Below, piece after piece: positions 45,591-57,264 of a DNA stretch of 64,000 bases. How positions within the stretch are numbered: the stretch's first letter is position 1; every line of letters begins with the position of its first letter. The notes under the pieces are model-generated. The model had not been told where the DNA came from, searched no databases, and worked only from the letters and a program-made list of their open reading frames with translations. Source of the DNA: Plectrocnemia conspersa (taxonomy: Eukaryota > Arthropoda > Insecta > Trichoptera > Polycentropodidae); the NCBI GenBank assembly GCA_009617715.1, contig VTFK01000050.1, forward strand, positions 1,798,001-1,862,000, given 5' to 3'. The position numbers and the translations under genes were made by a program.

Positions 45591-46944
45591 AACGTACGCG
45601 CCTGATAAACACAATAGTTTTTAAAACAAAAATTTAAAATCTAAATAAAATTAGTTTAGCGCTTAAGTTGCGCAACGGCATCGGTAATTTCATCCCTACG
45701 GCGCTTAATCAAATTGGCTACAGTGAATACATTTTATAAATCGTACCGTAATCGAATTGTTCGCAGTGGTCGGCAAAATCTTTCCGTTCAATTTCCCGTT
45801 AGCGCGTCGGGGCGACCGGTAAGCGTATTTATGGTATTTACCTTCGGAGACACCTGTTCTGCGACCCCGCCCGAGCCTGTTTGCACGCCGTTACGCACAA
45901 TCCCTCCGACAAACAACCCCCGCAAGATACACAGTGGTCGTAAACCATTTCCACGGTCAACGAGAACTTGTAATTAACGCACGCACACATACGCATACGT
46001 CATTTTTTACCTTTCGCATGCGCACGCCGCAAAGTCCCAAAACGGGCTCGTTCCAAAAGTGCTTCGGTTACGTAAACGCAAACTTAGGCAAATTGTTTAG
46101 AATGAGGTCGACAAACTTAAAACAAGTGTAAGGTTAAAATATTCCTAGTACATTAGAGTGCAGGTTGAGCTTCGACAGATATATATCGATGGCTTAAAAT
46201 GTAATTTTTTTGTGAAAACGAATAAATTCAAATACACATGCTTAAAAATTATTATCACCAAAAGCTACAATTAAACACCGATATTGTTTTATTTTTTTAT
46301 TTTTAAGTTGGCTATTTAGTTTTAGTTTCTCATGTAAAATGGACTTTAAGCCATTAATATATGACTTGATTTCTGATTTTTTTCAATTAATATAAAACAG
46401 TACTGAAGAAGAAGCATATTGCCGAATAGGTTTTATTTATTGGGATTTTGTTGCGCATAAAAATTTCCAATGAATTGTTTGAAAATTTCCAATGAATTGT
46501 ATGCAGAAAAGCTCTACGCTGGAAAATTGTAAAAGCGTCGGATATGCGTCAATCTATGAACGCATTTCACTGGAATGTAAAATAAAAGAGCTTAGCCATG
46601 ATTTATGTTTTTCTGATGAAATTTATTTTATCATCATTTTTTCTGACCTATCAAATAATATAAAACTACTGATTTAATGGGTGCCAAATTTTTTTTATAA
46701 ATGATTGATAAACATATATTTTTCAAAGCTCAGCTTAGTTTAGTATTTGTTATAATAAATAATAATTCTAATTTTTTTTGTAAGAGTCATTAGGTTATTT
46801 ATCTCAAAAATAAATATCCGGCGATTCGTAAATTTAATCTTAAAAATTTTAGTCAAGAACAATCAAGTTGCTCTCTATACAAATTTTAATTGTTCTATGC
46901 TTGTATAAAAATATTATAGAAATGCCCGGAAAAAAAATATTTCA
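45591..46944. other. Unique sequence, unrecognised frames
   Basis: 45700-46130 is less AT-rich with overlapping plus frames (45714-45977 and 45934-46131) of no recognisable family. The remainder is AT-rich. Confidence 0.4.
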
Positions 46945-46948
46945 TTAA

Positions 46949-47197
46949 CCCTTTCACTGCGGGTGATATTTTTGCGTGTCATTTCGAAATATATAATACT
47001 AATATATGGGGAGCACCAATTTCTGCAATAAGTTATTTAAGTATTATTTCAATAAATTAAAGTGTTTTTTAATCTTAATTTATACAAAAAAAACATAATA
47101 CAAGGCTCAAATGTTAATGACACATTTAGTTGTCCAAAGCATATTGTCGATTTTATTGATGACTTCTATTATATATGTGTCATCCATGGTTAAAGGG
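46949..47197. mobile_element. Possible piggyBac-like MITE
   Basis: TTAA is followed by CCCTTTCACTGCGGGTGA. 249 bp later the inverted end (complement CCCTTTAACCATGGATGA) matches at 13 of the first 18 positions. TTAA with CCC ends is the piggyBac pattern. The right flank reads TTGT instead of TTAA, so either the site has mutated or the call is wrong. Confidence 0.42.
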
Positions 47198-47622
47198 TTG
47201 TAATAATATAATTCGTATTGTAACAGAAGGTGCAAGCGTCATGGTATGAACTAGGAAAGTTTTCATCCCAATTATTTATCGTTCGTGAAATTCACCTTGT
47301 CATTTCTGTAATTGAACTAAAAAATTTTTTTTTTATATAGTAAATAAAGTGAAAAAAAAAACCGTAGAAATATTTAAAAGAAACCCACTAACTATGATGT
47401 TCATCTACATAATACAGTAGCAACGAGCACATCAAATATTTTTTTATTATACTTAAAATCGGATGAAATAATATTTATAATATGCTAGATCTATTTTTGA
47501 AATTAAGTATAAAATCACTAATAGATAAGCGAAAAATTCTATGATATTTAACGAGGATATTTTTATAAAATAATAAGTTTTGAAATATTTAAAATTAGTT
47601 GTCGAAACATTAAAAAGCATGA

Positions 47623-47667
47623 TATGATATGTGCAAAGATAGCGACGTGATCTTTGCACATATCATA
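47623..47667. repeat. Perfect 18-bp inverted repeat, 9-bp loop
   Basis: Arm tatgatatgtgcaaagat (47623-47640) is exactly complementary to 47650-47667 around agcgacgtg. Confidence 0.85.
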
Positions 47668-47946
47668 CCGGCTGTCATTTCTAGGTCAACGGTGCTATTT
47701 TCAATTTTTAAAGTTAAAATTTGAGCTGAACAACGACGTGCTTAAGATCGATTACGTGCTAAAATATTGTATTTAAGTATTAAAATTAATTTGTAATAAA
47801 AATATGAATAAAGGTAGTTATAATATACAGTAGACCATGACTCTTCATAACGCTTCATAATGAGATTTACCTAAAATAAATTCAAAATATACTACACATA
47901 TGCATCATATAGTACGCGTTAGATTAAATATGAACTTAATCGGCAG

Positions 47947-48214
47947 CAGTGGCGTAGCTATGGGGGGGGGGGAGGGGGCGGGCCGCCCCGGGCGGCACTT
48001 GCATGGAGGCGGCATATTCGCGATGGGATCGTTTAGTGTGGTTCTTAACCCTGAATGCACTAAAACATATATAAATCACGAATTCACGAATAACAAAAGT
48101 TTATTATTTTAAGAAATGCTGATTTTATGACCCTGTAAAAAATGTATGAGGGGGGGGGGCGGCAATTTTAAGGATCGCCCTGGGCAGGCGGCACATACCC
48201 TAGCTACGCCACTG
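47947..48214. mobile_element. hAT-type MITE with perfect 8-bp duplication
   Basis: This 268-bp element starts CAGTGGCGTAGCTA and ends with the exact inverse. The 8-bp word atcggcag is repeated directly on both sides (47939-47946 and 48215-48222). Sub-terminal regions are G-rich and GGCGGC-rich (ggccgccccgggcggc on the left, gggcaggcggc on the right). End sequence, 8-bp duplication and short size identify a hAT superfamily MITE. No transposase. The plus frame 47900-48112 runs across its left edge and is incidental. The right duplication overlaps the first bases of an M1 fragment. Confidence 0.93.
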
Positions 48215-48219
48215 ATCGG

Positions 48220-48275
48220 CAGAAATGTCATTTGGGTGGGGGGGGGGGAGGGCAGGTAAGTGAAAGCATTTCATA
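48220..48275 (+). repeat. M1 left-end fragment
   Basis: CAGAAATGTCATTTGGGTGG followed by a poly-G run and agggcaggt, as at 22305-22345. It breaks off before the M1 centre. Confidence 0.55.
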
Positions 48276-48309
48276 GGCAAAATTCACATTTATGTGAATT
48301 GTCTCTTTC

Positions 48310-48470
48310 AGGTTATTAGCTTATGATAAATATTCTTAATTGCTGAATTTAAGTCATCGATAAAAAGAGAGAAGAGCAGATGACCTAAAGTGGAACCTTG
48401 TGATACTCCATCGAGCGAAATAAAAAGCATCATATATCGCATACTAACGAAAGACAAGACTCGAGAAAAA
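48310..48470 (-). mobile_element. LINE reverse-transcriptase remnant
   Basis: The minus strand reads RYMMLFISL then DGVSQGSTLGHLLFSLF and IDDLNSAIKNIY, then a stop. This is the GVPQGS-LGPLLFSLFINDL box of LINE reverse transcriptases, with Pro replaced by Ser and His. Only about 50 residues remain; the catalytic ADD box is gone. It differs from the 6.4- and 14.7-kb remnants, so at least two LINE lineages are present. Confidence 0.75.
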
Positions 48471-48499
48471 GTTGATTAAATTTCGAAGAGAAACCACGT

Positions 48500-48740
48500 C
48501 ACTTTGTCAAAAAAATCAGCAGGATAGAATCAGATATTATAGATTGCTGATTATTGACCTGAAAGACCTGGGTTCAAATTTCATATGGACTTCAATGTTT
48601 TTTTAAATTATATCGTGTTTGGGAGATAAAAATTAGTGAATATTGTATAATTATAATTTTGATCGATCATCACAGATTATGTTTAACTAGATTTTCTTAA
48701 TCTCACAGATGAATATCTTGTTGATTAATTAAATATATAT
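48500..48740 (+). repeat. tRNA-like SINE candidate, copy 1
   Basis: The head reads gattgctgattattgacctg then acctgggttcaaatttca, where gggttcaaat resembles the Pol III B-box (GGTTCRANNCC). It continues with catatggacttcaatg, a body with gatcgatcatcacagatt and ttaatctcacagatgaatat, and an AT-rich end. A relative is at 53285-53465 with the same order; a headless copy is at 37956-38085. No A-box is convincing, so SINE status is inference. Confidence 0.5.
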
Positions 48741-51700
48741 TACATATTAGGTAACGAGCTACTTTTGCATGTTGACATATAAATTGCTTCAGGAAAATCA
48801 GGATTTTTAAGAAGCATATATAATATTCTAGTGACCGTGGGACGAAGCGAATGAAAACCACGTTGCTGGTTCCCTAGAGTCTGTCGAAAGTGGTTATGGA
48901 TATTTTGTGAATAACTATATCAAATAAATATATGTTAAATAAATTATCATTAATACTTAATATATATGTGTTAAATATTTTATATACATATATGTAAATA
49001 AATAATTATTAATTATTAATATTTAAAATATGCAATTTATTTTTATTGACACCATTTCTACGTCCTAAAAAATATTTTTGCAGCTAAATTTATTTTATGT
49101 ATTTTTAAAAACATAAATTAAAATTTGATAATAAATCTTAAGGCTTGAGGGTATTTTTAACATAAATCAATATACAAATAAAACGGTTTCAAGAATAAGA
49201 ATTTCTTGTATCGACAAACTAGTGAAAAAAATATAAAAAATATATCTCAACAATCATTTTTAATGATTAGAAAATTTTCTACTCTTCTATTTACAATTTG
49301 AGGGTTGAGTTCTTTAAGAAATCTTCAACTTGAACTGTGCCTATTTTCAGACTAACAAAGATCGCAGAAGCCGCCGCTTCTCTCTTTGCATTCACTGGTC
49401 CATCTAGATAATATGGACGCATTCACAGAAAATACTGTTCAAAATTATAAACAACAATCTTTAATTGAAAAAGAAGAACATACGTTCATCTTAAATTATT
49501 TTTAAACATCCAATGAATATCGTAACATGAACGTAATGCATTTTCTTTATTTTTGCGTTCTCATCGAGAAAAGTTTCGATAGCTCGTCGATACCTTTTGA
49601 ACCAAAGATAAAACATGATTTTCCGGAAAAGAAATGGAAATAAAGCTGTCTCGTCGCGTCTCAGCGTTTCGTCTCATTTAACCCTTAATGGCAAAAATCT
49701 GCATTTGCATCGAGACGAAGCGGCCGGCGGCGCCCGAAATTAATTAATCCGGCCCTGGATTCGTCTGATTAACGACCTCGTTAGCACGTATCCTTCGCAG
49801 AGCTCATTATCTACACTTTTTCAGCCTAACGAGACGGCGCTAAGCGAATTAACCTGCAGGTATTCAGTAAATATAATACAATATACCGGCTTTCAAAATT
49901 CACCATCGCAACTGCCGCGTATTATACCACCGCACTCTCTATTCAACTGAAATATTATTAAATATGAATAGCTTGATACCATTTTGGATGCTTTTCCGCA
50001 ACGTGTTGCCACTTTTTAGAATAATAAATAACATAATCAACTTTTTATTAAGTACGCGAGAAACGTTCCATTTCAGTCCACGACCCGCTTTAAAGAATCT
50101 GGCTGGTCTTTAGATATACACGAAAATTTTTTTATCCACTGGATTCAAGTTGATAAAGAAAAATTACTTCAATCATAAATAAATCATTGCTTAATAATAT
50201 TTTAATAAAAGTAAATTCAATAAACATATCATTAACTATATTTTCCAATAAAAATTTATCTGATTTTTTTTCGAGCGGAATTGAAAAGAAAAGTCTGTAC
50301 ATATTGAAGAGGATATGTGTGTGCAATTTGTGAGTTGGAAGCGAACTACTCACCTGTGGAATTTATTGTTAACACGTCGATTTATCCGTGGGCCATTCAT
50401 TCGATATTGGATTCCTTTAACGTGAGTTTTTTCCGTATAATTTCAATGCGAACGATTTCAATAGATCATTATGTAACGTGCCCTTACGCGTTACTGAATC
50501 AAATTTCTATTCATCAACGTTTCGTATGTTTCTAGCTTTAACTTGAACGAAAAAATATTCTCAGACATAAACACCCCAGGAAAGAGCTTTTAAATCGACA
50601 CCAGTTTCGTGTACACACACTCAACCGTTAACGGTTTTAACGAGAGATTTAATAAATTATTTAAACCGTTACGTGATTAAATATATATAGTCATATTACA
50701 AATATGAGTCTGATCTATGTTATAGCAACGCAAGCGCGAGTTCCGCAGCAAACAACTGTAATGTACATCCAATAATAAATAAACCTTTTATCTGCGCGTG
50801 CATCTGCATAAGCATCGATGCCAGAAAAAGTATTTAAAATCCACACAAGAACGGGTTGATAAAAAGTAATGTCATCTTGAGCAAAATTATCATTGAAATT
50901 ATTTTTTATTACCATTGAAACAATAAAATACCATAACAAAAGGTGGCGGAACGCCGTTCCACCCGCGTTACATGACAAAAAGCCCTGTGTATGTATATGA
51001 TATATTATTGAAATTCGATACTTGATTAAGTAATTGGTATATCGAGTTATATACTATATTCGAGAGTATTATTCGAGGGTAATTCGCCGACAAGATCGCG
51101 AGATGCTCGTAGACGTCAATTTGGTGTCGTTTCACTCTCAATTATATCTCTTCCCAGCATCTCTGGGGAGCGTCCCATTTCGAGTTACAGCTTTAACGAG
51201 TCTAAAAATCACACACAGGCCGATTGTTTTCGTCGCTAACGGCTTACGTTAAAAACACACGCCTAATTTATGCGCAAACAAACTTCGGTCGCTTTAATAA
51301 GCGGTGCAAAAAGCGGCAAACTTTGCACAACTTCTTCGCTACTCGCTTTGGCAATTTTCTTTTTGCAATGCCACAGGATCGATTTAAGCTCTGACGATGC
51401 TAACGAGTTGTAATAGAGGGAACCTAATTTTAATTTTACACTACGTTTGCTGTAAATGAACAGCAAATATTAAAAAAAAAAAAAGCCGTTGGAGCGTGAA
51501 TAAATTTTCACTACATTTCGCCGTTGGAAATAATTAACTAAAATTATACACTCGCTTCATTATAAAATATATTTTTAAATTCGCCTAAAGCGCTTTTTAA
51601 TGTAATGAATACGAATAATAATAGTCGATGGTAAATTAATAATTATTCGCACATTTTTTTTTATATATTATACATAAAGCACATTCAATCGGTGCATTAC

Positions 51701-52595
51701 ACTTAAAAGAAAAATAAACATTCTCGCGGTTTAAATAAGCATTTTAATTTGCATGCCTGTTAATTATTATTACTATATCGTATTAATATAGTGCGAAAAA
51801 AAAACTGTTAAGGGCGGAGCCCCGGTGGTGGACCCGATTCCAACACAATTTCTCTTGTTAGGGTTTTATTAGCAAAATGATATTAAATTCCGTAAATTTC
51901 TATCTATGTGGCATATGTCGATCACAGTTCTTATTTTCAAACTCAACCTCAAAAGTCGATTATTTCAAAATATGTTAATTTATGTTTCATTTTAATGCAA
52001 CTTTATTTATACTACAAAGTTGATTGTAAAACAACGAACGGATCCATAAAACTTTTTCCATTTTATCGTTGCTCTCGGAGTGGAAAGCTCCATTTCCGTT
52101 CGGGCAGACGCCGTATGGCAAACGTAAGAACGATATTCGACAGGTTTTGATGTAAAATATCTATATATTTTAGAACAATGTATACTAAGATTTTAATAAC
52201 TAAGTGAATTTTGTTGTTAAAATATATATTCAGGTACGCTCGAACAAATTGAGATATCTTTAAAAAACGATGCAAACAAACTGAAGCGTTTGCGATTGCC
52301 TCTGGGGGTTTGCGAACCACCGCTTTGAAAACCGAGTGCTTAAATTCTATTTTCATGTAAAACGCCCATAAACTACGTATACAGCCATACAAAATATATT
52401 GTAGTATATAATAGCTACAAATTAATCGTATATTAACTAAGTTCTTTCTTCTTTTATTGTTCTAAAACACGAAACGATGATTTTAGGAATTAGATTGAAT
52501 TATTTTTCTAGAACATAGAATAGCAAACAAAGTTTATTATAATTATAAAAATAACAAATCAAATAAGAAACAAGCTTTCATCCTGATTATTGTAG
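48741..52595. other. Non-coding stretch without firm features
   Basis: 49550-49900, 50300-50560 and 51030-51480 are less AT-rich and unique; frames there (for example 50317-50535, 50715-50978 minus, 51034-51252) are unrecognised. An isolated GC-rich patch, gggcggagccccggtggtgg, sits at 51811-51830. The rest is AT-rich. Confidence 0.4.
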
Positions 52596-52599
52596 GTAA

Positions 52600-52790
52600 T
52601 TATTTAAGATTAATTAGAACTATTGTATTATTAAAAATATTTTTAAAAGTACCTGAATTAAAAGAAGGTTGTTGAAAAGATTTATATTGCTTGAATTACG
52701 AAATATTCATAAATAGTCAGACGGATAATTGGCCATAAATATTGGCAAACAAATCGAAATTTGCCTTTTTTTTTTTATGTAGTTGACTAT
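52600..52790 (+). repeat. Repeat K copy
   Basis: Third and most diverged copy: tttttaaaagtacctgaatt, gaaggttgttg, cagacggataattggccata, then aaatcgaaatttgcc shared with the 31.6-kb copy. Confidence 0.58.
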
Positions 52791-52914
52791 AGTTCTTCAT
52801 TTACTTATACTTTTTCGGAAAATTTAACATTTATTACAGCATAAATTTAGCAATAAAGCATTTAGTTTGACTTTGAATGAATAGACATTAAATTTTTATT
52901 ACTAATTATTAAAT

Positions 52915-53280
52915 AATAATAATGTCAATACCGGTATATATTAATTGTTTTTATTTCAGTAATACCGTTATTAAAATCATCTGTTGCAACCTTACATTTT
53001 TCATATTTAGAACAATATAAAGACACAAGTCCTCTTTAAATTATTTCCAAAACGAGATTTAATTTGCTGACAAACAAATTTTATGAAAAGCCCCCAGACA
53101 TTTTTGCAACCTACCGATTAACACACAGATCAGTTTAATTTAAACTAGTGATTTTTATGTAGTATTGAGATTAGCAGAGCAAAGATAAGGCCAATTATTA
53201 AAAAAAAAAATGTCAATACCAGTATTACTGTTTTTTATATCGGTATTGAAAATACCAGTATTATTGCAATTATATTGTGA
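52915..53280. repeat. ACCGGT-motif cluster
   Basis: caataccggtat, cagtaataccgtt (52930-52975), caataccagtattactg and tcggtattgaaaataccag (53213-53268) form two small inverted groups like those at 8.4 and 30.1 kb. Confidence 0.45.
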
Positions 53281-53284
53281 TGTA

Positions 53285-53465
53285 CCAGCATGACCTATGA
53301 TCAAATTCCATACGGACCCCAGTGTTTTTTATCGTTTTTGAGAAATAGAAATTAGTAATTAGTATTTAATTATAATTTCAATCGATCATCACAAATTTGG
53401 TTTTCGTAGATTTCGCCTAAACTCATGGATGAGTATTGTGATGAATATTAAAAAAATAGTAAAGT
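53285..53465 (+). repeat. tRNA-like SINE candidate, copy 2
   Basis: Same order as the 48.5-kb copy: a diverged B-box region (atgatcaaattccatacgga), cccagtg, then caatcgatcatcacaaattt and ctcatggatgagtat. Confidence 0.48.
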
Positions 53466-53524
53466 CGTAAATATTATGTATTAAAATATGTGCTATTTAT
53501 ATATGTGTATCGATTTTTTTTCGT

Positions 53525-53575
53525 TGTTACTTGACAGTCGTAAGCCCAATGCGTTACAATGGTGTGAATCTGTAT
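53525..53575 (+). repeat. Truncated repeat B
   Basis: ttgacagtcgtaagcccaat then gcgttacaatgg matches the first 45 bp of B and then diverges. Confidence 0.5.
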
Positions 53576-53737
53576 ATGAACTAGATATTTGTTGAAGAGA
53601 GCAAAACTTCAATAGAATGATGCGAATAATTCAAAGGAGTTTGATTCAGTCATGTTCAATATAAAAACTAAAAAATTCATCGTTAAAGGGAAAATTAGGA
53701 AAATATTAAGTAAGACATTCGGCGCATTTTTTAAGAC

Positions 53738-53765
53738 ATAATATAACATTTCAATGTTATATTAT
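53738..53765. repeat. Perfect 13-bp inverted repeat
   Basis: ataatataacatt, spacer tc, and its exact complement. Confidence 0.75.
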
Positions 53766-53814
53766 TGTGTTAAAAATATAATAAATATTTAAACTTATAT
53801 TAATATAAGGGTTA

Positions 53815-53980
53815 CAGTACAATTTTTTGACTTCTAAAAAGAGATCACTGATCAAAGTATTTGTTTTTTGCGCTTTTCTATTGGTCAAAATTCGGTTTAT
53901 ATGTTTCTCATTTAATTATCACCGTACTATTGTTATAAAAAATGGATGGCACGATTTTATTGCTTATATTTCATAAAAAA
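53815..53980 (+). repeat. Repeat A monomer, diverged
   Basis: ttttgacttctaaaaagaga, gcgcttttctattggtcaaa, attcggttta, then the start of a second unit (atggcacgattttattgctt) about 130 bp later. Confidence 0.65.
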
Positions 53981-55909
53981 TATGCACAAAAAATAATTTA
54001 GAATTTAAAAAAAAAATAAAATATCTAGCACTGAATTGTTAATGGTTCTTTATAAGTTATTTCATATTTTACGAAAAGACCCATTTCTGAAAACTTTAGA
54101 AATAACCAATTAGATTTTAAAAGCGTATTTAACTCTTCAATTTTAGTGCCTCGCTCGAAGTAAAAGGGTGTGTTTTAAAAGACCCCAATATAAACTAAGC
54201 AAAAGAGCACAGGCAATCGAGAATGCGCTCATTAATTCAGTGGCTGTCCGAAATTTATTCGGGTCCGTCTGTTTAACATATTTTCCGAAGTACCTGCAGG
54301 CAACATCTGTCGACTTTATTAAAACTGGCTAGCGACACCTGTCACCGGGAAAAATCTCGATTGGAAAGCTGGCTTCGAATTTTCTTCCGCAATCGCCTTA
54401 GACCTGAGAGCGCCATTATTTCGAGGCGCAAAACCTGCGAGACGTTTACGTCGATATGGCGGTCGTAATAACGAAAAGCTCAGATTCCCAAACGTACATA
54501 CATATAACACAGTAAGTACGTAACTAATTAATTAATTTGGAAATAACCTTATACATTAGCGCTTTCGATACTGGCATCCCGTAAATCCGACTAATTGCAT
54601 TGTATGGAAATACCGGTATTCCGGTTACCGAACTATTTAGTATGACAAATTAATTGTATTGTGATGTTTACGAGCATATATGGAATAATGACAGATGCAA
54701 CAATCATTTGCAGTTTCGATTTATTTGGGTTTTTTATTTATAAAATTCACTTTGATGATTAGCGATTCTCGCTTGTATCCCATCCCGCTTACTAATAAGA
54801 TTTCTATATATATATTTTTTTAAAAAATACTGTATAATGTGTGAAATACAACAGCGTTGTTTGATATTGTTTATCGTAATATATACTACTATAAAATAAA
54901 AAGGTCGAATAACCCTTATGTACTCGCAGTTGATCTTTTTTTCTGGCGCGTCCGCTGGGAAAACTTCAACGTTTGCTCGAGAATTGTAAAGAAAAGCTCT
55001 AAGCAACACAAATAATTTGTGTTTTTTTAAATGAAATACACGCGCGACGTTCGTATATTTTCTTTCATTACGCTTACAATCGAATATTAAAAGAGCGGAA
55101 AATCTTCATCGGATCGAAAGGGAGGATAGAGATAAAAAATAAAATAAATCGCTTCCGAGCTCATAAAGCCCGCTATAAAACATCAATAAAATCTGTTTTT
55201 GCTTTTTCTATAATTTTTTCTCTCATCTCGAAAGATAGATTACCAGATTCCAATCCACTTTGCATCTGGGGTAATATATTTTTATTATTTTTATACAGAG
55301 AGAGAGAGAGAGTTCATTGAGGGGAGAAACAGTCGATGGGAAAGTAATTAAAGAGCACTAATTAAGGATCGTTAGATGACAAAGCCGTCATATTCGCTCA
55401 GCGGTGGTAACCCATCGTTAATTTACGGTTCTATTAAAATTCGAGAGGTATCGAACATGCGACACTTCGATACCATTCGAGTTACGCACACCTGAGTTAC
55501 GCAGGCTACACGAATAAAATTAACAATCACGCGAATAACTCGAGTGTGAATATCAAATACACATTTAAATATCATCCTAGGAATGAGAATTTCAGCATAG
55601 ATCGGCGAAGAGGAATATAATTATATCATAACACATGCGATAAAATCTAAACCTTAATAAAAAATCGAGCCACACCCAAATAATACTCTTTTCGATCTAG
55701 AACTTGATCATAAACAATTGATGTGAGTATAAAATATAAAATGTTTAATTACTAGATTAGAATCTTAACATTACTTTAAAATAAAAATTATGAAGATTAG
55801 AAAATAAATTTGAACCGTTACAATTCCATTAAGATAGATTTCTGTACATAAAAAAGTGTAAAGGTATATTAATTTTAAATCAATATTTTAATTTAATATT
55901 AATGTTATA
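53981..55909. other. Unique sequence with a microsatellite
   Basis: 54180-54500 and 54900-55560 are less AT-rich and unique; the minus frames 54319-54510 and 54734-55009 are not recognisable. A dinucleotide run (AG)8 lies at 55297-55312. Confidence 0.45.
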
Positions 55910-57125
55910 AAGCATTTTTACCGGTATTAAGATATTTTTGGAATACATTTTTACCGGTAGATATATATTTTTAACAATGAAAATATAATTTATATGGCAG
56001 TATTAAATTCTGGTAAATAGTAATATATACATTTACGTACAATATTATTATTATTTATTCACATGCGATGTATAAACGTTACAGTCAATGTACATTTTTC
56101 AGTGAAGTTACATTTTTACTAGTGAGGTCCAAATACATTTTAAACAGTAGATATATATTTAAACTAGCGATAATATATTTTAACTGGTGCTAGTCAAATT
56201 ACATTTTCACCAGTAGATTTATATTTTTACTAGTGAAAATGGCAGGTACTAGTAAAATTATATAATTTCAACTCGATGTAAAGATGTTATAGTGAATGTG
56301 TATTTTTTTAGTTAAGTTATATTTTTACTAGTATAGTTCAAATCCATTTTCAACTGTAAATATATATTTCTAGTAGCAAAAATATAATTCAATTGATGTA
56401 ATACACAATGTAATTATTTGCTGCACAGAATGTCTATCAACTCAACTTGACAGCTGCGAAATGTCCATTTGCTGTTCAAACCCAAACCTAACCTATACGA
56501 ATTAACCAAACCCAACTTCCTCAATGAAAGTTTTAAGAACAATTATAGTTTTTAGAACTTTTATTAAGTTCAAAATAAGCGCAAGAAGTACAGACAGACG
56601 TTGCATCTCGCATATTGCTCCTTAATTTGTCTACAATTCGATTTTACACAATGTTTTAAAAATATAATAGCTATTTATATCGATATTACTGTAAACATCT
56701 GATATGAGAGTAGTATTTAAAATTTATTTAAACCGAATTTTGTTCAATAGGAGAGCGTAAAAACAATTATCACTTATCAGAAGTCAAAAATTCACGCCAA
56801 AAGCAATTAAATCGTGTCGGCGCCATCGCACTGGGAACGCTCGGTAACGAGCGTTTCCACTGCGACGGCTCCGACACGATTTTATTGCTTTTGACGTGGA
56901 TTTTTTACTTCTGAGAAGTGATAATTGTTTTTTGCGCTATCCTATTGGGCAAAATTTGGTTTAGATGTTCCTCAATCGATTCTCACTTATTATAAGCTAT
57001 AATATTTTTATAAAAATACTAGATAACCAAGCGTTTCCACTGCGACGGCACGATTTTATTGCTTTTACCGTGAACTAAACAGGGACATACTTGAATTTTG
57101 TCAGAAAAATGCATGTCATTTATTG
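55910..57125. mobile_element. Composite element D-C-A-M1, copy 3
   Basis: A long block D (55910-56400) is followed by gacagctgcgaaatgtccat and cccaaacctaacctat (shared with copy 2), block C (56565-56655), an inverted pair of A monomers (56730-56843 and 56848-56970), a further tandem plus A start at 57028, and an M1 fragment (acagggacatacttgaattt ... gtcatttattgaaat). No left M1 end is recognisable. No coding sequence. Confidence 0.6.
56730..56970. repeat. Long palindrome of two A monomers
   Basis: About 115-bp arms meet at GGAACGCTCG-GTAA-CGAGCGTTTCC (centre 56844-56847). Both arms carry, in mirror order, the gacacgatttta, cttttgacgtgga, acttctgagaagtgata and cctattg blocks with only scattered mismatches. 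The next plus monomer starts 180 bp after the right one. Confidence 0.82.
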
Positions 57126-57264
57126 AAATAAGTATTATAAAACAAGTTTTACACTGGTATTAAAATTATTGTTAAATACCGTCATGTTTTATATATTTAT
57201 TTCTAAAAGATCTAACAATATATTTTTTTAAATAAGTAGAAAATCATTTATATTACATATATTA

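Noticed and set aside
47900..48112. 70-codon frame with Gly-rich stretch
   Set aside because: It crosses the left edge of a hAT MITE; the glycines come from the poly-G terminal region.
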